Source of the DNA: Methanobacteriaceae archaeon
GTDB taxonomy: Archaea > Methanobacteriota > Methanobacteria > Methanobacteriales > Methanobacteriaceae
Length of the DNA stretch: 41,813 nucleotides
Assembly (NCBI GenBank): GCA_030539615.1
Contig: JAUNXU010000003.1
Location: 1 to 41,813, forward strand
Direction of reading: 5' to 3'
Below the pieces are notes generated by a model. That model saw nothing but the letters and a program-made list of their open reading frames with translations. It was not told where the DNA came from and ran no database searches. The position numbers were made by a program, and so were the translations under genes. Below are positions 27,334 through 35,365 of this stretch, one piece after another; within the stretch, counting starts at the first letter, position 1; the number at the start of each line of letters is the position of its first letter.

Positions 27334-28128
27334 CTAGCTCCTATTTTGTTGAAAAAGTTCTTCAAGTTTAGTTATTGCGGATTTAGTATATACTGTGAAT
27401 CTTCCAGCGTGTGTTCCTGGTGCTAATAATTCTGTATTCACATTATTTACTTCTACAATGTCAATTCCTGGATGATTACGTGCTCCTAATTTAATTCCTT
27501 TATCATTACCCACTACTACAAGTGGTCCTTTAGGAGTTCTGTATTTTCTTCCTCTTAATTTTCCTTGACCTGCTTTTATTTTACGTCCATTTTTGGATCT
27601 TAAAATATCATCCATAATACCTAAATTTTTAAAGATTTCTCTTGTTTCTTTTGTTGTTTTAATTGTTTCTAATTCATCATCAACTATTAATGGTATTTGT
27701 TCAATATTGCTAATTTTGTGTCCTCTGTTTTCTATTAGTTCTCTTTTTGATGTTGCTGCTACTGCGGATCTTATTGAAAGAATTCTTTCTTTTTTATTTA
27801 TTTTTTCATGGTTTATTTTAGCTACCCGTGGAGGATGAGCTTTACGTCCACCTATTGCCATGGATATGAATGCTGCTTTTGAACCTGCAGGATGTCTTGT
27901 TCCTTTTACACGAGGTACCATTGCAGCCCCTCTACCTGAACCAAATGATTCTGCAGTTGTTCTTGTACCTGCTAATGGGTCAATTCCCCATGGTTGTATT
28001 CTTGCTGTTTGTATTGAAATTACAGCTCTTTTTATAATGTCTGGTCTGTACTCCTCTTCAAATATTTCTGGGAGTTCTATTTGATCAGTGACATCTCCTT
28101 TTAATGAATAAACGTTGATTTTTTCCAT
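27334..28128 (-). CDS. rpl4: 50S ribosomal protein L4
   Basis: The 264-residue archaeal uL4 (L4/L1e type) shows KINVYSLKGDVTDQIELPEI, RGAAMVPRVKGTRHPAGSKA (tunnel loop) and KLRGRKYRTPKGPLVVVGND. The ATG at 28128 follows GAGAGTGAT; the in-frame GTG at 28137 lies in that site. Confidence 0.96.
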   Translation of the reverse strand: MEKINVYSLKGDVTDQIELPEIFEEEYRPDIIKRAVISIQTARIQPWGIDPLAGTRTTAESFGSGRGAAMVPRVKGTRHPAGSKAAFISMAIGGRKAHPPRVAKINHEKINKKERILSIRSAVAATSKRELIENRGHKISNIEQIPLIVDDELETIKTTKETREIFKNLGIMDDILRSKNGRKIKAGQGKLRGRKYRTPKGPLVVVGNDKGIKLGARNHPGIDIVEVNNVNTELLAPGTHAGRFTVYTKSAITKLEELFQQNRS

Positions 28129-28148
28129 CTTAATCACTCTCTAATTAT

Positions 28149-29162
28149 TTAAACTCCCTGTTTTGAAGCTGTACTTATAAATGATATTTCAGGGCTTGTG
28201 TTTTGTTTACTTTTTGCTCTGATTCCTTTTCTTAATACTACTAATCTTTTTGATGGTCCTGGTAATGAACCTTTTACTAAGAAATAATTATTTTGTACAA
28301 GTCCGTATTTTATAAATCCACCATCTGGGTTGATTTGATCAACTTCTGATGCATCTCCTATTTTTAGGATTTTTTTATTATACTCTGTTCTTTTATGGTA
28401 TCCCATTTGTCCAGCCATAGCAACTGTCCACATGGTTCTATTTGGTGTCCATGGTCCAATAGAACCTACGTGACGTTTTTTACCACTACGTGCTGCTTTA
28501 CCATATTGGATTCTTATACCGAATCTTTTTACAGGTCCTTGGAATCCTTTACCTTTTGTAATTGCAATTGCATCTGTATGTTCACCAGTTTCAAAAGTAT
28601 CTTGTGGTAAAATTTCTTTTCCTAAGACACTTACTGCATAATCTAGTTTTTCTTCTACAGATTTGCCCCCTACACCAAATTCTAATATTTCTGGTTTCTT
28701 TTTAGGTACACTTGTAAGTTTAGGTTTAGTATGTACTAAAACTCTTATTTCTGCAATTTTATCTATTTCTGATCGTAATTTTTCTATTTTAGATTCTACG
28801 TCTTTAGATTTAGGAACTGATATTTTTCTTGATAATTCTTCGTCTACTTCATCAGTAGCTAATATATCAGTCATTGTTTTTAATCCGTAAGTGTTTCTGG
28901 TATATGCTCTAATTCCCAACACTACTAAAGGCGGAGCCTCTAATATAGTAACTGGAACTGAAAGTTCCATATTTTCTGTTGGAGAACCTTTCCTAGAGTC
29001 CAGAGCCTTCACGTGGGTCATGCCCACCTTGTATCCTGCGAATCCTAGCAATCCAGTCTCCTCGACTTCTGGCCAAGAACTAATTCTAGGTGTCTCTTTG
29101 GCAGCTCGTTTACGAGGACTGAATGCAACCGATCCTTTTCTTGGTTGGTGATGTCTAGTCAT
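28149..29162 (-). CDS. rpl3: 50S ribosomal protein L3
   Basis: The 337-residue archaeal uL3 begins MTRHHQPRKGSVAFSPRKRA. It carries AITKGKGFQGPVKRFGIRIQ and HVGSIGPWTPNRTMWTVAMAG, which contact the peptidyl-transferase region. It is the first ribosomal protein of the S10-like block, 72 bp after the SPOUT gene. Confidence 0.97.
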   Translation of the reverse strand: MTRHHQPRKGSVAFSPRKRAAKETPRISSWPEVEETGLLGFAGYKVGMTHVKALDSRKGSPTENMELSVPVTILEAPPLVVLGIRAYTRNTYGLKTMTDILATDEVDEELSRKISVPKSKDVESKIEKLRSEIDKIAEIRVLVHTKPKLTSVPKKKPEILEFGVGGKSVEEKLDYAVSVLGKEILPQDTFETGEHTDAIAITKGKGFQGPVKRFGIRIQYGKAARSGKKRHVGSIGPWTPNRTMWTVAMAGQMGYHKRTEYNKKILKIGDASEVDQINPDGGFIKYGLVQNNYFLVKGSLPGPSKRLVVLRKGIRAKSKQNTSPEISFISTASKQGV

Positions 29163-29234
29163 GTTGTTTTCTCCTATAATTTCTATTAATTTGATTATAA
29201 ATTGCGTTATTTACATTAAATATACAGTACTTCA

Positions 29235-30050
29235 TTATTCATTTAATAAAACATTGAAAATAGCCAAAGTAGATGCTACAGCTTCTTCAGTCCGAACTGT
29301 TTCAGTACCCTGTTTAGGTACGGTATTGAGTTCATAGTCCAGGTAACTATCATGAATCATTTCATTTATTCCTGAATAAGGACCTCCAAATAAAATAGCA
29401 GTATGTTTGGATTCCTTTAAGCTGGCACTAACCTCATCGAAAATAGTAGTTATATTAGGAGCATACTTTGATGTACCTATAACCAGATCTGGTTTTGGAT
29501 CCACCATGGTTATGCTTTCAGTGAGGTTTTTATTAACAGCTATTGTTTTATATCCCCAATAAACATCAGTTGGTTCATCAGGTTCTAAAAGTATTTCTTT
29601 ACCAAGTTTTACTATTCGAAAACTTAGTACTATATTAACACTTAGTTTCTCTTTGCAAAGTGCAAGTTGATCTAAACCAATATCAACTACAGTACCTTTA
29701 CGAGTACGTTTTGTAGTAATTCCTTGTCTATAGTCGCCAACTTGGGCTTCTATTCCAGGATGATGTGGTGTTCTAAGTGGTGGAAGTATTCCGACATTCC
29801 TCAATTCCTTAGTTAAAGGAAATACTTTCTTTCGTAAGTATGGTGGTGTATCCATGTAATCTAGTACATCCGTAATGAATTTACTATCATCAGATTCACC
29901 CATTTCAGGAGCGTCATTATAAATAACAATATTATTAGCCCTAAAAAGAGCAGCATATCTTCCAATTAATCCGACTTTATATGTTCTTATTTTTAAATCT
30001 TTAGATTCTGCCAAAAATGAACTTGGCAAGAAAAGTGATAATTTTTCCAT
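29235..30050 (-). CDS. SPOUT-family RNA methyltransferase (COG2106)
   Basis: The 271-residue protein belongs to the family of Methanothermobacter MTH1 and human SPOUT1/C9orf114. These have an alpha/beta trefoil-knot SAM-binding fold with an inserted OB-like domain. Visible segments are LSLFLPSSFLAESKDLKIRT, PPYLRKKVFPLTKELRNVGI and LPPLRTPHHPGIEAQVGDYR. The knot near the C-terminus has AILFGGPYSGINEM and GTETVRTEEAVASTLAIFN. The likely substrate is rRNA, but the site is unknown for the archaeal members. The position directly in front of rpl3 is conserved in Methanobacteriales. Confidence 0.88.
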   Translation of the reverse strand: MEKLSLFLPSSFLAESKDLKIRTYKVGLIGRYAALFRANNIVIYNDAPEMGESDDSKFITDVLDYMDTPPYLRKKVFPLTKELRNVGILPPLRTPHHPGIEAQVGDYRQGITTKRTRKGTVVDIGLDQLALCKEKLSVNIVLSFRIVKLGKEILLEPDEPTDVYWGYKTIAVNKNLTESITMVDPKPDLVIGTSKYAPNITTIFDEVSASLKESKHTAILFGGPYSGINEMIHDSYLDYELNTVPKQGTETVRTEEAVASTLAIFNVLLNE

Positions 30051-30130
30051 ATACTAAATTTGTATTAAAAACATGTTAAAGTTTTTGAACTTAAGAAGAT
30101 TTGGAATACTATATTATATATTATACTGTA

Positions 30131-30145
30131 ACCTATATATACTTT
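30131..30145 (-). promoter_or_regulatory. Candidate TATA promoter of the ribosomal supercluster
   Basis: On the minus strand the stretch AAAGTATATATAGGT has an A-rich flank and a TATA core about 80-95 bp before the SPOUT start. Transcription would begin near 30110. This is the only gap (267 bp) before the L3-L14e run, so the main promoter should lie here. The exact box is a guess in such AT-rich DNA. Confidence 0.35.
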
Positions 30146-30317
30146 AATATAAAATTTGTATTTAAATCAAGCATTATTCTTTTTTTTTAAAAAAAAATAA
30201 TTAAATATAATATTCCTATTAAAACTAATAATTATTTAATATCAATAAGATAAATATGCTCTAATATATTATTTATTTTTATTAATATTTAAAATATGTG
30301 GGGATTATTCTTTTAAA

Positions 30318-30938
30318 TTATATTTTTTCTACTTTTACAACTATTACTTTAATATTTATTGATTCTTTAGTATGAAATTCAAATTGTTTTGGTAATGGAA
30401 AATCATATTTTAACATTCCTGTTATTTTTCCACCTAAATCATTAAAATAATTTTTAACAAAATCATAAGTTTTAAATAAATGAAAAGAGTACACAGTATC
30501 TGCAATTTCTAAAGATTTTCTCATGAATAAACGATCAGCATTTTTAATTGAAGCACCTTGTGCTCCAAAAGGTGGATTTTGAAATACAGTATTTACATTA
30601 CATGATATATTTTCAACATCATCATTAATAAATGAAATATTATTATTAATATTTAATAAATCAGCACTATAAGAAGCAACATTTAATGATTCTAAATCAA
30701 TATCAACACCAATAGATTTTTTAGAACCTAATAATGCAGAACCAATAGTGAAAATACCAGTTCCACAACCTAAATCACAAACAACCTTACCTTCAATATC
30801 ACCCATACTATAAGCATTCCATAAAACATCACTAGCAATATCTGCTGGAGTTGAATATTGTTCAAGATTAACTGAAGGATTAATATGAGAAGGTATACTT
30901 TCTAATTTCATAGCCAAATGTTTTCTACGTTTAATCAT
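30318..30938 (-). CDS. METTL5-like RNA N6-adenine methyltransferase (COG2263)
   Basis: The protein is a class I SAM-dependent methyltransferase. It shows the SAM-binding motif VVCDLGCGTGIFTIGSALLG, an acidic residue after the next strand (GVDIDLESL) and the catalytic NPPFG (in VFQNPPFGAQ), typical of N6-adenine methylation. Human METTL5 modifies 18S rRNA; the archaeal homologues probably modify 16S rRNA or other structured RNA. The N-terminal LEQYSTPADIASDVLW is characteristic of this group. I chose the ATG at 30938 with TGTGAT upstream; a GTG at 30947 is the alternative. Confidence 0.85.
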   Translation of the reverse strand: MIKRRKHLAMKLESIPSHINPSVNLEQYSTPADIASDVLWNAYSMGDIEGKVVCDLGCGTGIFTIGSALLGSKKSIGVDIDLESLNVASYSADLLNINNNISFINDDVENISCNVNTVFQNPPFGAQGASIKNADRLFMRKSLEIADTVYSFHLFKTYDFVKNYFNDLGGKITGMLKYDFPLPKQFEFHTKESINIKVIVVKVEKI

Positions 30939-31070
30939 AAATATCACAAAAAATTAAAATAAATTAATAGCTTAACAAACTATAAGCATTATTATATTTA
31001 TCTTTTAATATATAACTATAATATAATAAAAAAAATTCTATTTAAAAAATATAAAAGGACTGATAAAAGA

Positions 31071-32553
31071 ATGTTCAATAAAATACTAGTAGCAAATCGT
31101 GGAGAAATAGCAATACGAGTAATGAGAGCATGTAAAGAGTTAAATGTAGATACTGTAGCCGTATATTCAAAAGCAGATGAAGAATCTTTATTTACAAAAT
31201 ATGCAACAGAATCATTACCATTTAACTCATCATTACTACCAGAAACTTACCTTAACATAGACAAAATAATAGATTTAGCATTAGAATCAGGAGCTGAAGC
31301 CATACATCCAGGATATGGATTCTTATCAGAAAATTCAAATCTTGGGAAAGCATGTGAAAAAAATAATTTAAAATTAATAGGACCTTCAGGTGAGGTAATT
31401 GATAAAATGGGAGATAAAATCACCTCAAAAAAATTAATGATAAAAGCAGGAGTACCAACAGTACCTGGAGATCATAAAGGAATAACAGATTTAGATGAAG
31501 CAAAAATAAAAGCAAAAGAAATAGGATATCCAGTAATTATTAAAGCATCTGCTGGTGGTGGTGGAATAGGAATGAGAACTGTCTATGAAGAAGACGAATT
31601 AATAAGAGCTATAGAATCCACCAAATCAATAGCAGAATCTACATTTGGAGACGGAACCGTATATATAGAAACCAAGACATATTGAATTTCAAATATTAAG
31701 TGATGAATATGGAAATACAATTCATGTAGGAGATCGTGAATGTTCAATACAAAGAAGACATCAAAAATTAATAGAAGAATCACCATCACCAATAATGACT
31801 AAAGAATTACGAGAAGAAATGGGTGGATCTGCAGTAAAAGCAGCAAAAGAAGTAGGATATTCTAATGCAGGAACTGTTGAATTCATATATTCTAATGGAA
31901 AATATTATTTCCTTGAAATGAATACAAGAATACAAGTTGAACATCCAATAACAGAAGCAGTAACAGGAATAGATCTAGTAAAAGAACAATTAAAAATAGC
32001 ATCAGGAGAAAAATTAGGATACACTCAAGATGATATTGAAATTAGAGGGCATGCTATAGAATGTAGAATAAATGCTGAAAATCCACTAGATGGATTTAAA
32101 CCAAATCCAGGAAAAATAATAGGATACAGATCACCTGGTGGAATTGGAATAAGAGTAGATAGTGGAGTATATATGAATTATACAATACCATCCATATATG
32201 ATTCAATGATTTCAAAATTAATTACACATGGTCAAACAAGAGAAGAATCAATAGCTAGAATGAGAAGAGCATTATCAGAATATATTGTTGTAGGAGTTAA
32301 AACAACTATCCCCTTCCACAAAGCTATGATGAACAACCAAAATTTCATAAATGCAGAATTATACACAGATTTCATAGAAGAAAATAAACAAGATTTATTA
32401 ACTGAAGTTGATAAAATTGTAGAAGAAACTCAAGAAAGAGTACATGAATTTAAATCAGCATTCTTACCACAAAAAGCAGTAGCTGCTATATCAACAAGTG
32501 TAAATGCATACATGGAAAGAATGACATATGAAAACCAAAAAATAAAAAAATAA
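31071..32553 (+). pseudogene. pycA: Biotin carboxylase subunit (pyruvate carboxylase subunit A type), frameshifted
   Basis: The total span matches a full-length protein of about 490 residues, but the frame breaks near 31671. The first part (31071-31685) carries FNKILVANRGEIAIRVMRAC, IHPGYGFLSEN and the ATP-grasp loop KASAGGGGIGM. It ends after VYIE. The second part continues in another frame from CCA at 31672 ([15 protein letters not shown], an ATG only at 31795). It carries [20 protein letters not shown] and ends at 32553. Family members have about five residues, E/K-K-Y-(L/I)-E-(K/N), between the halves, so 14 nt (or 2 by a shorter alignment) appear lost. An intact protein would carboxylate biotin for oxaloacetate synthesis. 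No pycB or birA is adjacent. The alternative is a sequencing error. Confidence 0.75.
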
Positions 32554-32723
32554 ACTCCCTAAATTTTTCTTTTATTAATTCTTTTTTTAAAAACAATATC
32601 CATATTATAAACTAAATTTAAATAAAATACATCATCTTTTTATAACCTTAATTTAAGTTTAATAATTAAGATTTATAAAAGTAGTATAAATAACTAAAAA
32701 AACAGGAAAAAACATGATTTAAA

Positions 32724-33878
32724 ATGAAATATAAAAAATTAGGAAATACAGGACTTAAAGTTAGTGAAATTGGTTGTGGTGCTGAATGGTTTGAAAGACA
32801 CACAAAAGAAGAAGTTAAAGAGCTTGTTGATTATTGTGTTTTAAAAGGTATTAATATTATGGATTGTTGGGTTCCTAATCCTGAAACTCGTTCTAATACT
32901 GGTGAAGCTATTAAAGATTCACGTGATTATTGGATTATTCAAGGTCATATTGGAGCTACATGGCAAAATAATCAATATGTTCGTAGTCGTAATATTAAAA
33001 AAGTTAAAGAAGCTTTTGAAGATTTACTATTTCGTTTTCACACTGATTATATTGATATTGGTATGATTCATTTTGTTGATGAAGTTGATGATTTTAATAA
33101 AATTATGAATGGTGATTTTATAGAATATGTTCACCAATTAAAATATGAAGGTAAAATTAAACATGTTGGATTAAGTACTCATAATCCTATTGTTGCTAAA
33201 ATGGCTGCTGAAAGTGGTGAAGTTGAAATGATATTATTTAGTATTAATCCTGCTTTTGATTTACTTCCAGCTAGTGAAGATATACTTGATTTATCTAATG
33301 ATACTTTACTTCAAAATAATAATTTAAATGGTGTTTCTAAAGAAAGAATGAATTTATATAAAATTTGTGAAGATAAAAATATTAGTATTAATGTAATGAA
33401 AGGTTTTGCTGGTGGAAGATTATTTTCAAATAAAGATTCACCATTAGGTGTTAAATTTACTCCAGTTCAATGTATTCATTATGCTCTTACTCGTCCAAGT
33501 GTTTGTTCTATAATGGTTGGTTATGATACAACTGACCATATTGATGATGCAGTTTATTATGAAAATGCAACTGATTCTGAAAAAGATTTTAGTCAAACAT
33601 TATCTAATATAAAATATAATAATTATATTGGACAATGCACTTATTGTGGTCATTGTGCTCCTTGTAAAGTTGGAATTGATATTGCTATGGTAAATAAATT
33701 TTATGACCTTATAGTAACAGAAGATAATGTTTCTGATTCACTTTGTGCTCATCATAATGAATTATCTAAAAATGCTTATGATTGTATTGAATGTGGAGAT
33801 TGTGAAAAAGCTTGTCCATTTGGAGTGGAAATTATTTCAAAAATGAGAAAAGCTAAAAAAGTATTTAAGAATAAATAA
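32724..33878 (+). CDS. Aldo/keto reductase-family protein with C-terminal Fe-S domain (COG1453)
   Basis: The 384-residue protein is an AKR barrel (about 1-290) followed by a ferredoxin-like domain. The barrel begins MKYKKLGNTGLKVSEIGCGA. D47 and H116 keep two of the four AKR catalytic positions, while the usual Tyr (near 52) is Asn and the usual Lys (near 73) lies in IIQGHIG. The tail has two cysteine sets, CTYCGHCAPC and CIECGDCEKACPF. It is probably an oxidoreductase; the substrate is unknown. It has weak ribosome binding signals, and a three-codon minicistron ATG-ATT-TAA lies just before the start. Confidence 0.85.
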   Translation: MKYKKLGNTGLKVSEIGCGAEWFERHTKEEVKELVDYCVLKGINIMDCWVPNPETRSNTGEAIKDSRDYWIIQGHIGATWQNNQYVRSRNIKKVKEAFEDLLFRFHTDYIDIGMIHFVDEVDDFNKIMNGDFIEYVHQLKYEGKIKHVGLSTHNPIVAKMAAESGEVEMILFSINPAFDLLPASEDILDLSNDTLLQNNNLNGVSKERMNLYKICEDKNISINVMKGFAGGRLFSNKDSPLGVKFTPVQCIHYALTRPSVCSIMVGYDTTDHIDDAVYYENATDSEKDFSQTLSNIKYNNYIGQCTYCGHCAPCKVGIDIAMVNKFYDLIVTEDNVSDSLCAHHNELSKNAYDCIECGDCEKACPFGVEIISKMRKAKKVFKNK

Positions 33879-33932
33879 AATTTTTATATCATTGAATTTA
33901 AGTATGTATTCTAAACTAAAAAAATAATAAAT

Positions 33933-33944
33933 AGTATATATAAA
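33933..33944 (+). promoter_or_regulatory. Candidate TATA box of the serine acetyltransferase gene
   Basis: AGTATATATAAA lies 46-57 bp upstream of the ATG at 33990, a spacing that puts the transcription start at about 33967. It is the clearest TATA core in this 110 bp gap. Confidence 0.4.
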
Positions 33945-33989
33945 CATATATAACATAACTAAATAAAAAAAAGGAACGAATAAGAAAAA

Positions 33990-34691
33990 ATGTTTGACAA
34001 TATGAGAGAGGATGTAAGAACCGTATTTTCTAGAGATCCTGCAGCTAAAAGTACAATTGAAGTTATATTATGTTATCCTGGATTACATGCATTATGGCTT
34101 CATAGATTAGCTCATTGGTTTTGGAAAAAAAATCATTTATTAATAGGTAGATTTATATCAGCAACTAATAGAAATCTTACTGGAATTGAAATACATCCTG
34201 GAGCCACAATTGGTAAACGTTTCTTTATAGATCATGGAATGGGTGTGGTTATAGGAGAAACAACAGAAGTTGGTGATGATGTTCTTCTTTATCAAGGTGT
34301 TGTATTAGGTGGAACTAGTCTTGAAAAGAAAAAAAGACATCCTACATTAGGAAATTCTGTTGTTGTTGGTTCTGGAGCTAAGGTTTTAGGTGCTATAGAA
34401 ATTGGAGATGGTTGTAAAATTGGAGCTGGAGCTGTAGTAACTAAACCTGCATCTGCTGGATCAACAATAGTTGGTATTCCTGGAAGAACAGTTAAAGGTA
34501 AAAAACGAAAACCAAAAATAGATTTAGAACATGCAAAATTACCTGATCCTGTAACAGATATTCTTAATATGTTAATTAAACGTCAAGAAGCTTTAGAAGA
34601 AAAAATTTGTCATGAAGATAATAAAGCTGAAGATAAAAAGTTAATGTATAAAGAATTAGAAGATCTATGTTATGATGGATCTGGAATTTAA
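33990..34691 (+). CDS. cysE: Serine O-acetyltransferase
   Basis: CysE makes O-acetylserine from serine and acetyl-CoA, the first step of the bacterial-type cysteine pathway. The 233-residue protein is of the short (EpsC-like) class. An N-terminal helical part ([34 protein letters not shown]) is followed by a left-handed beta-helix of hexapeptide repeats: [40 protein letters not shown] and [20 protein letters not shown]. The C-terminus is charged. Methanogens that use this enzyme probably acquired it from bacteria (inference). No cysK is next to it in this window. Confidence 0.93.
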   Translation: MFDNMREDVRTVFSRDPAAKSTIEVILCYPGLHALWLHRLAHWFWKKNHLLIGRFISATNRNLTGIEIHPGATIGKRFFIDHGMGVVIGETTEVGDDVLLYQGVVLGGTSLEKKKRHPTLGNSVVVGSGAKVLGAIEIGDGCKIGAGAVVTKPASAGSTIVGIPGRTVKGKKRKPKIDLEHAKLPDPVTDILNMLIKRQEALEEKICHEDNKAEDKKLMYKELEDLCYDGSGI

Positions 34692-34744
34692 TATTTTTTT
34701 TTGAATTATTTTTTGTAGTTAATTTTTATGATCTTTTGAGTGTC

Positions 34745-34837
34745 CGACAAAAAGCACTTTTTTAGAAAATTTTATTCTTCAATTGATAAATAACGGCTTT
34801 TCTTACTCTTTTCATTTAACAATTGGGGTTTTTGTCG
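34745..34837 (+). repeat. Structured repeat element, copy C
   Basis: The outer arms CGACAAAAA (34745-34753) and TTTTTGTCG (34829-34837) form a perfect 9 bp stem. The core AGAAAATTTTATTCTTCAAT is followed after a spacer by CTTTTCATTTAACAATTG. An inner stem CAATTGATAAAT/ATTTAACAATTG (34780-34791, 34814-34825) has one mismatch in 12. The core matches copy B at about 85%, while the outer stem differs in sequence. No open reading frame spans it. Confidence 0.7.
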
Positions 34838-34861
34838 CACCCTCCTTTTTTTAAAAAAAAG

Positions 34862-34875
34862 TTAGGCTTGCCAAA
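34862..34875 (+). promoter_or_regulatory. GC-containing palindrome just upstream of the TATA box
   Basis: TTAGGC-TT-GCCAAA has arms complementary at five of six positions, in otherwise AT-rich DNA. It directly abuts the TATA box, where TFB would bind, so a protein bound here could block or recruit TFB. Its identity as an operator is inferred. Confidence 0.35.
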
Positions 34876-34888
34876 ATATTTATATAGT
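34876..34888 (+). promoter_or_regulatory. TATA box of the 35027-37477 operon
   Basis: ATATTTATATAGT has a good archaeal TATA core. The predicted transcription start is near 34910, leaving a leader of about 115 nt before the ATG at 35027. Confidence 0.45.
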
Positions 34889-34919
34889 AATACTTTTTTA
34901 AATAGTAATAGGTAATATG

Positions 34920-34933
34920 TTAAGTTAACCTAA
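34920..34933 (+). promoter_or_regulatory. Candidate DtxR/MntR-type operator
   Basis: TTAAGTTAACCTAA is palindromic at 12 of 14 positions and its right half TTAACCTAA matches the half-site of DtxR/IdeR-family operators (TTAGGTTA...). It overlaps the predicted start of the transcript, a repressor position. The downstream genes form a metal ATPase operon, which fits a metalloregulator. No regulator gene is in the window. Confidence 0.4.
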
Positions 34934-35026
34934 AAAAATGGTAATTACATATTTTAGTATACTAAACTTACCACACTAAACCATTAAATATTCCCTCAAA
35001 AAAAAAACAAAGGAAATACAAAAAAA

Positions 35027-35320
35027 ATGACAAATGAAAAACATATAAACAAACTATTAGAAAGTGAAAATACAAAATATTTCATAGGTGGAATAATAGC
35101 AGCTTATGCAATAAAAAAAATATCAGAATCTGAATATACAAGACAATTAGCAGTTGATATAACCTCAAAAGCATTAGATTTTCAATCATCAACACAAGAA
35201 ACAATACAAAGTATAAAAGAAGATGCTGAAGACATACATGAAGATGCAAAATCAAAATCAAAAAAAGAAACATATTCAGTTGATATTAAAACAGACAATG
35301 ATGAATCTGTAGAAAACTAA
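35027..35320 (+). CDS. Small single-TM protein, DUF6110/PacL-like ATPase partner
   Basis: The 97-residue protein has a short glycine-containing membrane-like segment (YFIGGIIAAYAIKKI, about 19-33). A helical part with TQETIQSIKEDAEDIHEDAK follows, then an acidic, Asp-rich tail. The pattern of a Gly-rich TM segment followed by E-(D/N)-I-K-E-(D/E)-A-E-D-I resembles DUF6110 and mycobacterial DUF1490 (PacL) proteins. PacL proteins sit beside P1B ATPases and act as metal-binding partners. Here it precedes such an ATPase by 45 bp. AAAGGA lies 11 nt before the ATG. The family match is from memory, not a search. Confidence 0.65.
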   Translation: MTNEKHINKLLESENTKYFIGGIIAAYAIKKISESEYTRQLAVDITSKALDFQSSTQETIQSIKEDAEDIHEDAKSKSKKETYSVDIKTDNDESVEN

Positions 35321-35365
35321 GAAAAATATTTTATTCTTTTTAGAAACAAGTAGGTTTTAAAAATA

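Larger units (their letters stand above)
34692..35026. other. 335 bp intergenic region upstream of the metal ATPase pair
   Basis: It begins with a T-run after cysE (a likely terminator), then holds structured element C (34745-34837), two palindromes (34862-34875 and 34920-34933), a TATA box (34876-34888), a further inverted repeat AATATGT/ACATATT (34914-34920, 34947-34953) and the palindrome AGTATACT (34956-34963). It is the most signal-rich non-coding stretch in the window. Confidence 0.5.

Noticed and set aside
31583..31792. A minus-strand open frame over the biotin carboxylase frameshift
   Set aside because: Low-complexity antisense translation; the plus-strand halves carry clear biotin carboxylase motifs.
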